64,000 bases of DNA, taken from Colwellia piezophila ATCC BAA-637. GTDB lineage: Bacteria; Pseudomonadota; Gammaproteobacteria; Enterobacterales; Alteromonadaceae. The position numbers and the translations under genes were made by a program. The notes below the pieces were generated by a model, which saw only the letters and a list, made by a program, of their open reading frames with translations, made no database searches and was not told the DNA's origin. The stretch lies in contig NZ_KB905167.1 of NCBI RefSeq assembly GCF_000378625.1, forward strand, positions 62,001 through 126,000, in the 5' to 3' direction. This document shows, piece by piece, positions 54,730-63,765 of the stretch; position 1 is the first letter of the stretch, and each line of letters starts with the position of its first letter.

Positions 54730-57588
54730 GTGACCTTGGCCTTTTCCCCGCTTCTTCAGCAACAGCAAATAACTAGCTGGCAACACTTTACTGAACAACA
54801 CAGCAATGTCTGTGATGAGTTAACAACGCAGCAAGTAAAGGCTTTTCAGCAAGCGATAACCTTAAGTGACTTTATTTTTGAAAGTGCTTTGCAAGCGCCA
54901 GAGCTTGTCATTGAACTATTCAAGACACCCAGTGATGAAGCAATACCAGACTATAAGCAGCTTTTGTTTGGACAGGTATCAGTTTGTGCTGATGAAGCTG
55001 AACTGCATCGAGCACTAAGACGCTTTCGCTTACAGCAAATGGTCAGCATTGCTCTTGATGATTTAGTCTTTAATATCAGTCTAGACACGTCACTAGCACG
55101 GCTATCATCGCTAGCTGAGGAACTCATTTTGGCAAGTTTACAGTGGCTTACTGATTTTTGTCAGCAGAAGTGGGGCACCCCGACTAATGAGCAAGGCGAG
55201 CCGCAAATTTTATTGGTTTATGGCATGGGAAAGCTCGGGGGCAAAGAATTAAATTTCTCTTCTGACATTGACCTTATTTTTACTTACCCCGAAAGAGGGG
55301 GCACTAGAGGTTGTCGCCGAAGTATTGATAACCAACAGTTTTTTACTCGTTTAGCGCAAAAATTAATTGCTTCACTCCATCAAGTGACCTGTGATGGTTT
55401 CGTCTATCGCGTCGATATGCGCTTACGTCCGTTTGGAGATAGCGGCCCATTGGTACTCACTTTTAATGCCATGGAAGATTATTACCAAGAACAAGGGCGA
55501 GATTGGGAGCGTTATGCCATGCTAAAAGCGCGGGTTATCGGTCAGTCTAGCTATCATCAGCAGCTGTCAACTATGCTCAGACCTTTCGTTTATCGTCGTT
55601 ATATTGACTTTAGTGTTATTGAAAGTCTGCGCCGTATGAAGATGATGATTGCTCAAGAGGTACGTCGTAAACAATTAATAAATAATATTAAATTAGGCGC
55701 CGGTGGTATCCGAGAAATTGAATTCATTGTGCAAGTTTTCCAGTTAATTCGCGGCGGTCGAGTAAAAGAACTGCAACAGCGTAGTTTATTAACCGTGTTA
55801 CCTAAACTGGTTGAGTCAGGCGAAATAAAAGAAGAAAATAAACGAGTACTTGAAGATGCCTATCGTTTCTTACGCCGAGTTGAAAATATTATTCAGGCAT
55901 TAGCCGACCAGCAAACACAAACCTTACCCGACAACGAACTTGATCAGCAGCGGTTATTATCGGTACTGAATATGGATAACTGGGCTGATTTTCTAGTCAT
56001 TTTAGCTAAACATATGGACGGGGTTCATCAAGAATTCGATTTACTTATTGGCCTAGATAGCCCTAATCATCAAGCCGCGGATGAACATTGGGTTACTCTT
56101 TGGCACAGTCGTTGGAATATTGAGGAGTCTATTGCTTGGATAGAGCAAGAGGCACTTGCATGGCATAGTGATACAGTTTGGCAAACACTCAGTGATTTTC
56201 GAGAAGATACCGGTAAACGCAGTTTAGGTAATCGAGGGCGGCAAGTCTTAGATAAATTAATCCCGTTATTGTTATGTCGACTACAAAAAAACATTAATGC
56301 TGAAGAAGTCTTAGCACGAGTACTGCAAGTCTTTAGTAAAATAGTCACCCGTACTGCTTACTTAGAATTACTTTTTGAAAATGAAGGCGCACTAAAGCAG
56401 TTGATTCATCTTTGCCAAGCGAGTAGCTGGGTGGCAGACTATATTGCTAAGTACCCGATATTACTTGATGAGTTGATTGATCCTAAATTACTGCATAATC
56501 CGCCACAACTTTCATCTTATGGGCTAGAGTTACGCGAACGTATGTTGCGTATTCCAGAGGAAGATCTTGAAGCGCAAATGGAGTCGTTACGTCAATTTAA
56601 ACAGTCACAACAACTACGCATTGCGGCAGCAGAAATTGCTGATGTACTACCTGTTGCCCGAGTTAGTCAACACTTAACTGCCTTAGCCGAAGCTATTTTA
56701 TCAGAAGTAATAAGTCTTGCTTGGCAGCATGTTTGTGAACGCTTCGGCGTGCCTATATCATGCCTAGGTGGAGATAAGGAAAAAGGCTTTGGCGTTATCG
56801 CTTATGGAAAAACGGGGGGGGTAGAACTCGGTTATAGCTCTGATTTAGACTTGGTTTTTGTTCATGACAGTGACGCCAATGAGGTAACCACAGGCAGGGC
56901 TGATGGCAGTAAAGTTGTCTCAACAAGTCAGTTCTATATGAAATTAGCACAGCGTATTATGCATATATTTAATGCCCGTATGAACAGCGGTATATTATAT
57001 GAGTTAGATATGCGCTTAAGACCGTCAGGTAATTCTGGTGTACTAGTTGTTCATTTAAACACTTTTGCTCAATATCAGCATGAAGATGCATGGACCTGGG
57101 AGCATCAAGCACTAGTGCGAGCCCGAATGGTATTTGGTAATAGTGAGTTTAAGCAACGCTTTATCGACATAAGACAAGCCGTTTTATCAAAGCCAAGGCA
57201 GATTGAAACACTTAAAATCGATATTACTAACATGCGCGAGAAAATGCGTAATCATCTAGATAAATCGAGTGAAACACAATTTGATATTAAGCAGGGCAGG
57301 GGCGGCTTAGTCGATATTGAGTTTCTTGCCCAGTTTCTTGTGCTAGCTCATGCAAATCAGTACCACGAACTGATGTTGTACTGTGATAATTTAGGGATTT
57401 TTAAAACATTATTGAAATTGGACTTACTTGATAAACCAGAGCAACAACAGTTGAGCAATATGTATCAAAAATTTAGAGCGCTAGGGCATCAAGCAACTAT
57501 GCAAAGTGAAGGACAATTAATCAATAGTAAAAACATCACCGGACAAGAGGCTATTTATGCTATTTGGCAACAACGCCTAGTTAAGTAA
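54730..57588 (+). CDS. glnE: Bifunctional glutamine synthetase adenylyltransferase/deadenylase
   Basis: GlnE adds and removes AMP on glutamine synthetase in response to PII and glutamine. The 952-residue product (E. coli 946) has two nucleotidyltransferase domains: YGMGKLGGKELNFSSDIDLIFTYPE with VDMRLRPFGDSGPLVLTFNAMEDYYQEQGRDWERYAMLKAR in the deadenylase half, and YGKTGGVELGYSSDLDLVFVHD with LDMRLRPSGNSGVLVVHLNTFAQYQHEDAWTWEHQALVRAR in the adenylyltransferase half, both metal-binding DxD pairs intact. The start is GTG at 54730 with AAGGAATT upstream. It is divergent from the lipoprotein operon. Confidence 0.96.
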   Translation: MTLAFSPLLQQQQITSWQHFTEQHSNVCDELTTQQVKAFQQAITLSDFIFESALQAPELVIELFKTPSDEAIPDYKQLLFGQVSVCADEAELHRALRRFRLQQMVSIALDDLVFNISLDTSLARLSSLAEELILASLQWLTDFCQQKWGTPTNEQGEPQILLVYGMGKLGGKELNFSSDIDLIFTYPERGGTRGCRRSIDNQQFFTRLAQKLIASLHQVTCDGFVYRVDMRLRPFGDSGPLVLTFNAMEDYYQEQGRDWERYAMLKARVIGQSSYHQQLSTMLRPFVYRRYIDFSVIESLRRMKMMIAQEVRRKQLINNIKLGAGGIREIEFIVQVFQLIRGGRVKELQQRSLLTVLPKLVESGEIKEENKRVLEDAYRFLRRVENIIQALADQQTQTLPDNELDQQRLLSVLNMDNWADFLVILAKHMDGVHQEFDLLIGLDSPNHQAADEHWVTLWHSRWNIEESIAWIEQEALAWHSDTVWQTLSDFREDTGKRSLGNRGRQVLDKLIPLLLCRLQKNINAEEVLARVLQVFSKIVTRTAYLELLFENEGALKQLIHLCQASSWVADYIAKYPILLDELIDPKLLHNPPQLSSYGLELRERMLRIPEEDLEAQMESLRQFKQSQQLRIAAAEIADVLPVARVSQHLTALAEAILSEVISLAWQHVCERFGVPISCLGGDKEKGFGVIAYGKTGGVELGYSSDLDLVFVHDSDANEVTTGRADGSKVVSTSQFYMKLAQRIMHIFNARMNSGILYELDMRLRPSGNSGVLVVHLNTFAQYQHEDAWTWEHQALVRARMVFGNSEFKQRFIDIRQAVLSKPRQIETLKIDITNMREKMRNHLDKSSETQFDIKQGRGGLVDIEFLAQFLVLAHANQYHELMLYCDNLGIFKTLLKLDLLDKPEQQQLSNMYQKFRALGHQATMQSEGQLINSKNITGQEAIYAIWQQRLVK

Positions 57589-57629
57589 CCTCAACTCTGG
57601 ATAAGCAAAGTTACTCAATAAGCTATTTC

Positions 57630-57998
57630 ATACCAATTCCAATAAGTTTCTTCGCACTCAGCGAGAGTTAAAAGGTTTAGAGGCAAGGCATTGATTGTAG
57701 ATAATGGTTATTCAGGAGAATAAGCTCAGGATAATATGCTCCTGCATTATCTAATAAGGTACTTCCTGTACCGTCTGCATTCTCTAAAAACACCATCCAT
57801 GTAGCGTCCTTATCAAAATCAATAACGCAGCATGTAAGTCTTTACCTTTTATTAGGTACTCGCCCTTTGGGAGATCACCAGTAATTCGATAACCACACAG
57901 AATTTCTTTCATATAGAGTGACTATATGCAAAAAAATTCTATTTGTTCTCAAACCGCTGGCAAGCTCTGGGTTGGAACTAACTTAATGGATTTGGTAT
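57630..57998. mobile_element. Inverted-repeat element B2 (ATACCAATTCCAATAAG termini)
   Basis: A 369-bp element in the 623-bp gap below glnE. Left ATACCAATTCCAATAAGTT and right AACTTAATGGATTTGGTAT form inverted termini with 2 mismatches. A 33-bp block inside (57681-57713) matches a block of element A (17647-17679) in reverse orientation with 3 differences. Inside lies a decayed ORF. The rest of the gap (57999-58211) is AT-rich with one hairpin, CAATCACATA/TATGTGATTG (58098-58131), and no gene. Confidence 0.65.
57677..57912 (-). pseudogene. Small frameshifted ORF inside element B2
   Basis: From ATG 57912 the minus strand reads MKEILCGYRITGDLP then KGEYLIKGKDLHAA, and then protein-like sequence continues in the next frame as VIDFDKDATWMVFLENADG, STLLDNAG and YYPELILLNN before the stop at 57677. 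The junction lies near 57820. Together about 78 codons. No family recognised. The last dozen codons lie in the repeat core shared with element A, so the 3' end may be repeat-derived. Confidence 0.5.
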
Positions 57999-58211
57999 TG
58001 GGCGATATCAGCATTGGAACTCCTACCAATAACCAGTTATTGGGTACGTAATACCGCCTTGTTATCCACAAAACTATCAATATTGAGACTAATAAACAAT
58101 CACATAACATATGTTTTATGCTATGTGATTGATAATAAATAAGTACTTATAAAACTTAACATTCATTACCCAAAGTTGAGGTTAAGTAATAAAAAAAGTG
58201 ATGAAGGAAAA

Positions 58212-58910
58212 TTAATAAGCTTTGTCACTATCGAGTAAAATACAAGCGTCATCTAAAAACTCTTGTGGAGCGCTTTCAATAACAACAATTGCCCGTTGTC
58301 GATTGCAAAAGAAGATGGAAAGGCCTGATGGAAAGTGCCCTTCGATTGCTTTCGCAACTTGGAAGGTTGTCGTTAGAATGTTTTTATCAATTCGAAAAGG
58401 GTCTTTAATTATATAATCTCGGTTTAACCACCAGATCAAATCTAGGCCATCTTTCTCGGTGTACTCGGCCAGTTTTTGGTTTAAGGTTTCACCACGCCTA
58501 AAAGGTCTCGATTCAATACTGCCACGCCAATTTTCTTTATAAGGGCGCACTACCATTTCTCTTGCTTGCAATATTTTAACTAAATCCCCCTTAGGCTCTG
58601 GCAGATAAACAATATTATTACGGATTTTAGGGCCCTTACCATCCATATCGCCGTGTATGTTAGCATAAAATTTGGATAAACCTACTGCTGCAGCATTGGT
58701 AGAGACTCTGCCTTGTTGGTACTTTGGGGCTTTACTCTTGGCTACTTGTGGCGTCGAATCGCTCGCTGTTTCACTCGAATTTATGGTACTTTCATCGACC
58801 TTACCTAAGGAGCCATCAAGGGAAAGCAAAAAGTCTTGGTTAGCAAAAAATGCCCAAGCTAATACGGTGAGAAAAAGTCCTAATATAGTGTTACGCAGCC
58901 AAAAGTTCAT
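58212..58910 (-). CDS. TcpQ-domain membrane-anchored protein
   Basis: A 232-residue protein with an N-terminal membrane anchor (RNTILGLFLTVLAWAFFANQ) and a Ser/Thr linker. The C-terminal 75 residues (PFRRGETLNQKLAEYTEKDGLDLIWWLNRDYIIKDPFRIDKNILTTTFQVAKAIEG) resemble the TcpQ/pilus secretin-associated domain. In the Tcp system TcpQ stabilises the secretin; here no pilus gene is adjacent, so another periplasmic role is possible. It is downstream of the acyltransferase gene, 157 bp away on the same strand. Confidence 0.75.
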   Translation of the reverse strand: MNFWLRNTILGLFLTVLAWAFFANQDFLLSLDGSLGKVDESTINSSETASDSTPQVAKSKAPKYQQGRVSTNAAAVGLSKFYANIHGDMDGKGPKIRNNIVYLPEPKGDLVKILQAREMVVRPYKENWRGSIESRPFRRGETLNQKLAEYTEKDGLDLIWWLNRDYIIKDPFRIDKNILTTTFQVAKAIEGHFPSGLSIFFCNRQRAIVVIESAPQEFLDDACILLDSDKAY

Positions 58911-59067
58911 TGGTTAATTAATACCTTTATTATCATTATCTTAATTATAGTGAATGTTTACTCAATTTACGTAATGAATAGTCTTTCTATGAATTACTGA
59001 TCAATAATGGCTAGTTGATAGCTAAAGTCAAAGCCTTTGCTTTAGTTATTAACGATAAAATAATCTG

Positions 59068-60006
59068 TTACTTATATAAGGAAGCATCATCCGGATTTGG
59101 TCTAGTTTTAAAACGTCGATGTAACCACATATATTGCTCGGGTTGCACCATAATGGCTTTTTCTAATTCTTGGTTTATTTTGATTAAATCTTGTTGGTCA
59201 TTACCTGTTGGAAAATTTTCTAGTGGCGCAGATACTTCTAAAGTGTAACCACTGTCATCCGCATTTCTTCGCGGGATCATCATTACTGTTTTGGTGTTTT
59301 TCTTCTGGGCAAATATTAAAGTACCCAGAGTGGTTGCTGTTTCCTTTACCGCAAAGAAGGGCACGAATAAACTTTTATTGCGGCCGTAATCTTGATCGGG
59401 CAAATAGGCACAGGCTTCTTTGTCATGAAGTGCTTTGAGCAAACCTTTGACATCTCGCTTCCCTACCATATATTTATTAGATCGAGCTCTGCCTCTGTGT
59501 TGAAAAAACTCCATCAGTGGATTGTTGTGGGGGCGATAAAACGCCACTAAAGGGTTGTTGATTCCAGCGCCACGAGCACATATTTCCAAGCTTAAATTGT
59601 GCATGGATAGCACAAGCACGCCATTACCTTGAGCTTGTGCAGCCGTTATATGATGCGCGCCAATTACCTTTACTTTTTTCGCTATGCGCCAATTTGGCCA
59701 CCACCAACCCATACCGGTTTCAAAGAGGGCTATGCCAGTATTTTCAAAGTTTTTCTTTAAAAGTTCTTGTAATTCTAGCTCGCTTTTTTCAGGAAAACAT
59801 AATTGTAAATTTGTCAGTGCTACATGTTTACGTTTTGAAGCGAGTTTAAAAATAAGTCGACCCAATATTCGTCCCATGGCGAGTTGTAATTTAAAAGGTA
59901 ACCAAGAAATACTGTAAAGGATAAAAACACCGAGCCAAGTTAACCAGTACTTTGGTAAGAGAAAAGATAACCTAAAATTAGGCTGTAATACTTTATTGCT
60001 GCTCAA
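59068..60006 (-). CDS. LpxL/LpxM-type lipid A acyltransferase
   Basis: A 312-residue inner-membrane protein of the HtrB/LpxL family, which transfers a secondary acyl chain from acyl-ACP to Kdo2-lipid A precursors. It has one N-terminal hydrophobic helix, the catalytic H-x4-E as HNLSLE (about residue 137), FYRPHNNPLMEFFQHRGR, ACAYLPDQDYGRNKSLFVPFF and the C-terminal QYMWLHRRFKTRP. These are the family's conserved blocks. LpxL and LpxM cannot be told apart here, so I leave the symbol empty. Confidence 0.88.
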   Translation of the reverse strand: MSSNKVLQPNFRLSFLLPKYWLTWLGVFILYSISWLPFKLQLAMGRILGRLIFKLASKRKHVALTNLQLCFPEKSELELQELLKKNFENTGIALFETGMGWWWPNWRIAKKVKVIGAHHITAAQAQGNGVLVLSMHNLSLEICARGAGINNPLVAFYRPHNNPLMEFFQHRGRARSNKYMVGKRDVKGLLKALHDKEACAYLPDQDYGRNKSLFVPFFAVKETATTLGTLIFAQKKNTKTVMMIPRRNADDSGYTLEVSAPLENFPTGNDQQDLIKINQELEKAIMVQPEQYMWLHRRFKTRPNPDDASLYK

Positions 60007-60154
60007 TTAATTTTCTCATCTGACTTTTATTTAAACTAGGTTTGATTATACGCAAGTTAGTTTGCCTTGGGCAATGAAGTTATTTCGCCACGGGACAATT
60101 TTTACAGTAGAATAGCGCCTAATAGTTTAATTGTTGGTATTTAGAGAATTTTTA

Positions 60155-61249
60155 ATGGAAACAGTGGTTGACCAAGGGGCAAGCGACAAAGAAATTGAGC
60201 TTATTCTTGGAAATTCAAAACGGAATTTTTCAGGTATTACTTCAACAATGTTGCAAGTGGTATCTTATCAAAAGGATATGATACCATTACGTATCATGGG
60301 GAAGAATAATTTAACCGATCCAAGTCTAGCGATTAGTTTTTGGGAAGTTGTTAAATTGTGCCAACAGCCTTTAACCAATGGTAAATTTCGTATTTTTCAT
60401 GCTCGTCGTGTTGATGAAATGATTCAAGGCGTACTCCTTAAATATATTTTTGGCGCCAAAATAAAGTTGGTTTTTAGCTCTGCAGCTCAACGAAAACGTG
60501 CAAAGTTTACTTGTTGGTTAACTCGGCGTATGGATGCAGTTATCGCCATGAGCAAAGCTTCTGCCCGTTATTTAGAACACCCGCCAACTACTATCATTTA
60601 TCATGGCATAAACACTAACGCTTACACCGCGAGTGCCGATAAACTCCAAGCGTGGCAAGCGCTAACATTATTAGATAGCACACAAGATAAAGGTAAACGT
60701 GGTATTGCTATTTTAGGACGTGTTAGAAAGCAAAAAGGTGTACACCTCTTCGTTCTAAGCTGTATCTCGCTCTTAAAAGATTACCCTGATTATACTGCCG
60801 TTATTGTTGGTGGTGTTGCACCTAAACATGCAAAGTTTACTCAAGAATTACGTGATATGGTTGCCAAGGCAGGATTGTCTGAGCGTATAATTTTTACTGG
60901 CGAGCAGGACTTTGCTGATATCCCTAAAATATTTAGCAGTTTGTCACTGGTGGTTGCCTTGAGTGACAACGAGGGTTTTGGCTTAACCATCCTTGAAGCC
61001 ATGAGTAGTGGCGCAGCTGTCTTAGCTAGTGAAGCTGGCGCATGGCCTGAAGTTATTCGTCAGGGAGTCGATGGGTACGTGGTTCCGATAAATGATTTAG
61101 CGGCCGTAAAAGATAAAATGGCTTTGCTGTTAAGCGATGAAAATAAACTTGCCCAAATGGGTGAAGCCGGACGTCAACGCATCAAAGAACATTATTCGGT
61201 TGAGCGAGAAGCAAAAGAGCTCACTAATTTCCTTAAAACGCTCGTTTAA
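60155..61249 (+). CDS. Family 4 glycosyltransferase, probable LPS core enzyme
   Basis: A 364-residue GT-B enzyme: RIFHARRVDEMIQGVLLKYIFGAKIKLVFSSAAQRKR, IAILGRVRKQKGVHLFVLSCISLL at the domain junction, and the donor site VVALSDNEGFGLTILEAMSSGAAVLASEAGAWPEVI with the GT4 E-x7-E pattern. It faces away from the lipid A acyltransferase gene 150 bp away, which suggests LPS core synthesis. ATG 60155 is chosen; the frame opens at 60131. The donor is unknown. Confidence 0.85.
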   Translation: METVVDQGASDKEIELILGNSKRNFSGITSTMLQVVSYQKDMIPLRIMGKNNLTDPSLAISFWEVVKLCQQPLTNGKFRIFHARRVDEMIQGVLLKYIFGAKIKLVFSSAAQRKRAKFTCWLTRRMDAVIAMSKASARYLEHPPTTIIYHGINTNAYTASADKLQAWQALTLLDSTQDKGKRGIAILGRVRKQKGVHLFVLSCISLLKDYPDYTAVIVGGVAPKHAKFTQELRDMVAKAGLSERIIFTGEQDFADIPKIFSSLSLVVALSDNEGFGLTILEAMSSGAAVLASEAGAWPEVIRQGVDGYVVPINDLAAVKDKMALLLSDENKLAQMGEAGRQRIKEHYSVEREAKELTNFLKTLV

Positions 61250-61474
61250 TATAGCTTATCCATAATTTTAAAGTCGCTATTTTTGCAGCGAGATCATGTT
61301 ATGGCTGAAATTTTGACGGGGAATTCTAGCCGATAACAGCTGAGTTTTTGACAAAAGACTTCGACGACTTGTTGTAAACCTGAGTAGCTCTATAGATAAG
61401 TTCTTATCTTGAACGTTCAATTATCGAACACTAAACGCCTCCTTACTAAATTATTGTTTACTCAAAAGTAGTCA

Positions 61475-61510
61475 TAAAAAAGCCCTAAACAATCGTCTTG
61501 CTTAGGGCTT
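61475..61510 (-). terminator. tolC terminator
   Basis: Minus-strand AAGCCCTAA pairs with TTAGGGCTT over a 13-nt loop and runs into TTTTTTA. The rest of the 315-bp gap (61250-61564) between the glycosyltransferase and tolC shows nothing else. Confidence 0.85.
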
Positions 61511-61564
61511 ATTAAATAGTGTATTAAATTAAATCTTAAGTCATAGTTGATATAAACCGTTTGA

Positions 61565-62914
61565 CTAATTAACTACCATTAAACCGGAGTTTATTGAACT
61601 TATATCTGCATCAGTGATAGTACCTGCAGCGCGTTTTAATAATAAAACATTTTGAATATAGGCATAACGAGTTGATGATAAATTACGCTTGGCGTTATAT
61701 AAGTTACGTGTGCTATCTAATACATCAACGATAGTACGTGTACCCACTTCAAAGCCTGCTTCAGTCGCTTCTAATGCTTTATTCGCACTTAACACTGATT
61801 GCTCAAATGCTTTAATTGCTGAAATAGCGGCTATAACCGTGTTATAGGCGTTACGTGTAGTACGAACAACACCGCGGTGTGTTAATGAGAGATCTTGGCT
61901 GGCCAGTACAAAGCTGTTCTGCGCTTTACGCACTGAGCTTTGAATAGCGCCACCTGAATAAATAGGCACATTCAATTGCACGCCAATCGAGTAACCATTA
62001 ACGCCTGGTAAATCTGCAGAAGAGCCTGAGTTGAATGCTGTCTCTTCATCTTTACCATTGTAACTCGCGCCAAAGTCTAACGTTGGGTAATGACCTGAGC
62101 GAGCAATATCAATATTATCTTTTGCAATATCAATACCGACTTTAGCGGTAATTAAATCCAAGTTTTTAGCTTCAGCCGTTACTTGCCACTCATCAGCACT
62201 ATTTGGTATAGGAGTACTGGTGCTAAAACGTTCAGTGTTTAAGACGCTAATATTTCTTGGGTAAGTATTGGTGATTACGCGTAACTCTTCTTCTGCTTGG
62301 AAAATCGCATTTTCAGCGCGAATTTCTTCAGTAACAGCACTATCAAATTGCGCTTGTGCTTCATAGACATCGGTAATAGCCGTTAAACCAACAGAAAAAC
62401 GCTGCTTAGTTTGCTCAAGTTGACGAGCGATAGCATCTTTTTCAGCGGTGGCAAAAATGAGATCATCTTTAGTACTGAGTAAATCAAAGTAAGCTTGGGT
62501 AACACGGGTAATCAAATCTTGTTTAGCAACTTGATAAGTTAAATCACTTTGATGGGCTGCTTTTTCGGCATTACCTAAACGTAACCAACTATCATGATGA
62601 TAAAGCTGCATATTCAAACTTGCACCGTAAGTCAGGCTTGTTGATTCTTGTGTGTTGACAGTGGTGTTATCATTAGCAACAAATTCTTGTTCTCCTGTAC
62701 TGAAACCGCCATTGGCACTGATTTGCGGTAATAACACCGATCTAGCCTGGACAATATCTTCTTTTACGATCATAAACTGAGCTTGTGCTTTAAGAACCAC
62801 AGGATCATTTAATAGGGCTTGATGATAAACGGTAAGTAAATCATCAGCTTGGGCGTTTGTACTGCTAATTGCAGCGGTAATCGCTAGAATTAGGGTGCTT
62901 AGGGTTTTTTTCAT
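61565..62914 (-). CDS. tolC: Outer membrane efflux channel TolC
   Basis: A 449-residue outer-membrane channel for type I secretion and RND efflux. Signal peptide (STNAQA cleavage), two TolC/OEP repeats: SLTYGASLNMQLYHHDSWLRLGNAEKAAHQSDLTYQVAKQDLITRVTQAYFDLL and the second GVQLNVPIYSGGAIQSSVRKAQNSFVLASQDLSLTHRGVVRTTRNAY, with the connecting GLTAITDVYEAQAQFD and GTRTIVDVLDSTRNLYNAKRNL turns. The length is shorter than E. coli (493) as the C-terminal tail is missing. Divergent nudF, then yqiB, as in E. coli. Confidence 0.95.
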   Translation of the reverse strand: MKKTLSTLILAITAAISSTNAQADDLLTVYHQALLNDPVVLKAQAQFMIVKEDIVQARSVLLPQISANGGFSTGEQEFVANDNTTVNTQESTSLTYGASLNMQLYHHDSWLRLGNAEKAAHQSDLTYQVAKQDLITRVTQAYFDLLSTKDDLIFATAEKDAIARQLEQTKQRFSVGLTAITDVYEAQAQFDSAVTEEIRAENAIFQAEEELRVITNTYPRNISVLNTERFSTSTPIPNSADEWQVTAEAKNLDLITAKVGIDIAKDNIDIARSGHYPTLDFGASYNGKDEETAFNSGSSADLPGVNGYSIGVQLNVPIYSGGAIQSSVRKAQNSFVLASQDLSLTHRGVVRTTRNAYNTVIAAISAIKAFEQSVLSANKALEATEAGFEVGTRTIVDVLDSTRNLYNAKRNLSSTRYAYIQNVLLLKRAAGTITDADISSINSGLMVVN

Positions 62915-63057
62915 GAGTAAGGAATTCCTTGGGTGTATTACTCTAATTATTCATTTATAGGTATTAGTTGGTAGAGTATCCTACATGGATTTTAAAATTA
63001 ACCAAATAAAATAACTGTTTACTAGTGTAACAAATTATTTTACAAAAGAGATCTTCG

Positions 63058-63699
63058 ATGAAAAGTGATAAAGATAAGCCTTTAGCTATGCTGCAATTTG
63101 GCAATGAACAGGTGTCAGTGCACTCGGTTGATACCAAGTATCAGGGCTTTTTTAAAATGAATGAATACACCTTGCAGCATAAACTGTTCTCAGGGCAGCA
63201 GAGTCATACTTTTACCCGGGAGGTTTTTGAACGTGGTGATGCCGTAGTCGTTATGCCATATGATGTTAAGCAAGATAAAGTGCTATTGATTGAGCAGTTT
63301 AGACCTGGCGCTTTAAGGGGAGAAGACAGCCCATGGTTGTTAGAGTTTATTGCTGGTATGTTTGATGATAATGAGAGCCCAATTGACGTCGCTATACGAG
63401 AAGCGAAAGAAGAAGCCGATATAGATTTGACAGACAATGATTTAGTACCGATTATGCAATACCTTTCTAGCCCTGGCGGCATGAGCGAGCGTATTCACCT
63501 ATATTTAGCGCATTTTGATAGTGAGAATGTAAATTCTGGTGACGTTTATGGTTTGCTAGAGGAAAATGAAGACATACTGTTACATCTAGTCAAGCGTAAC
63601 TGTGCTTTAGATTTATTAGCACAAGGTAAAATCACTAACGCGGCCACTATTATCGGGTTACAATGGCTAGCAATGAACTATCAATCGTTATCTAATTAA
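63058..63699 (+). CDS. nudF: ADP-ribose pyrophosphatase (Nudix)
   Basis: NudF hydrolyses ADP-ribose to AMP and ribose 5-phosphate. The 213-residue product has the Nudix box GMFDDNESPIDVAIREAKEEADI (Gx5Ex7REUxEE; the usual final Gly is Ala), preceded by EQFRPGALRGEDSPWLLEFIAG as in NudF. The start is ATG 63058 with AAGAGATC upstream. It diverges from tolC and precedes yqiB, the gene order of E. coli. Confidence 0.94.
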   Translation: MKSDKDKPLAMLQFGNEQVSVHSVDTKYQGFFKMNEYTLQHKLFSGQQSHTFTREVFERGDAVVVMPYDVKQDKVLLIEQFRPGALRGEDSPWLLEFIAGMFDDNESPIDVAIREAKEEADIDLTDNDLVPIMQYLSSPGGMSERIHLYLAHFDSENVNSGDVYGLLEENEDILLHLVKRNCALDLLAQGKITNAATIIGLQWLAMNYQSLSN

Positions 63700-63765
63700 G
63701 GTACCAGTAGTGAGTACGCTTGTTTTATTGGTAGCGATTATACATGTACACGCTAAGAGGCATCT

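Noticed and set aside
58098..58131. CAATCACATA/TATGTGATTG hairpin as a terminator for the TcpQ-like gene
   Set aside because: The gene ends more than 80 bp away and the hairpin has no T-run in that direction; left as an unexplained inverted repeat.
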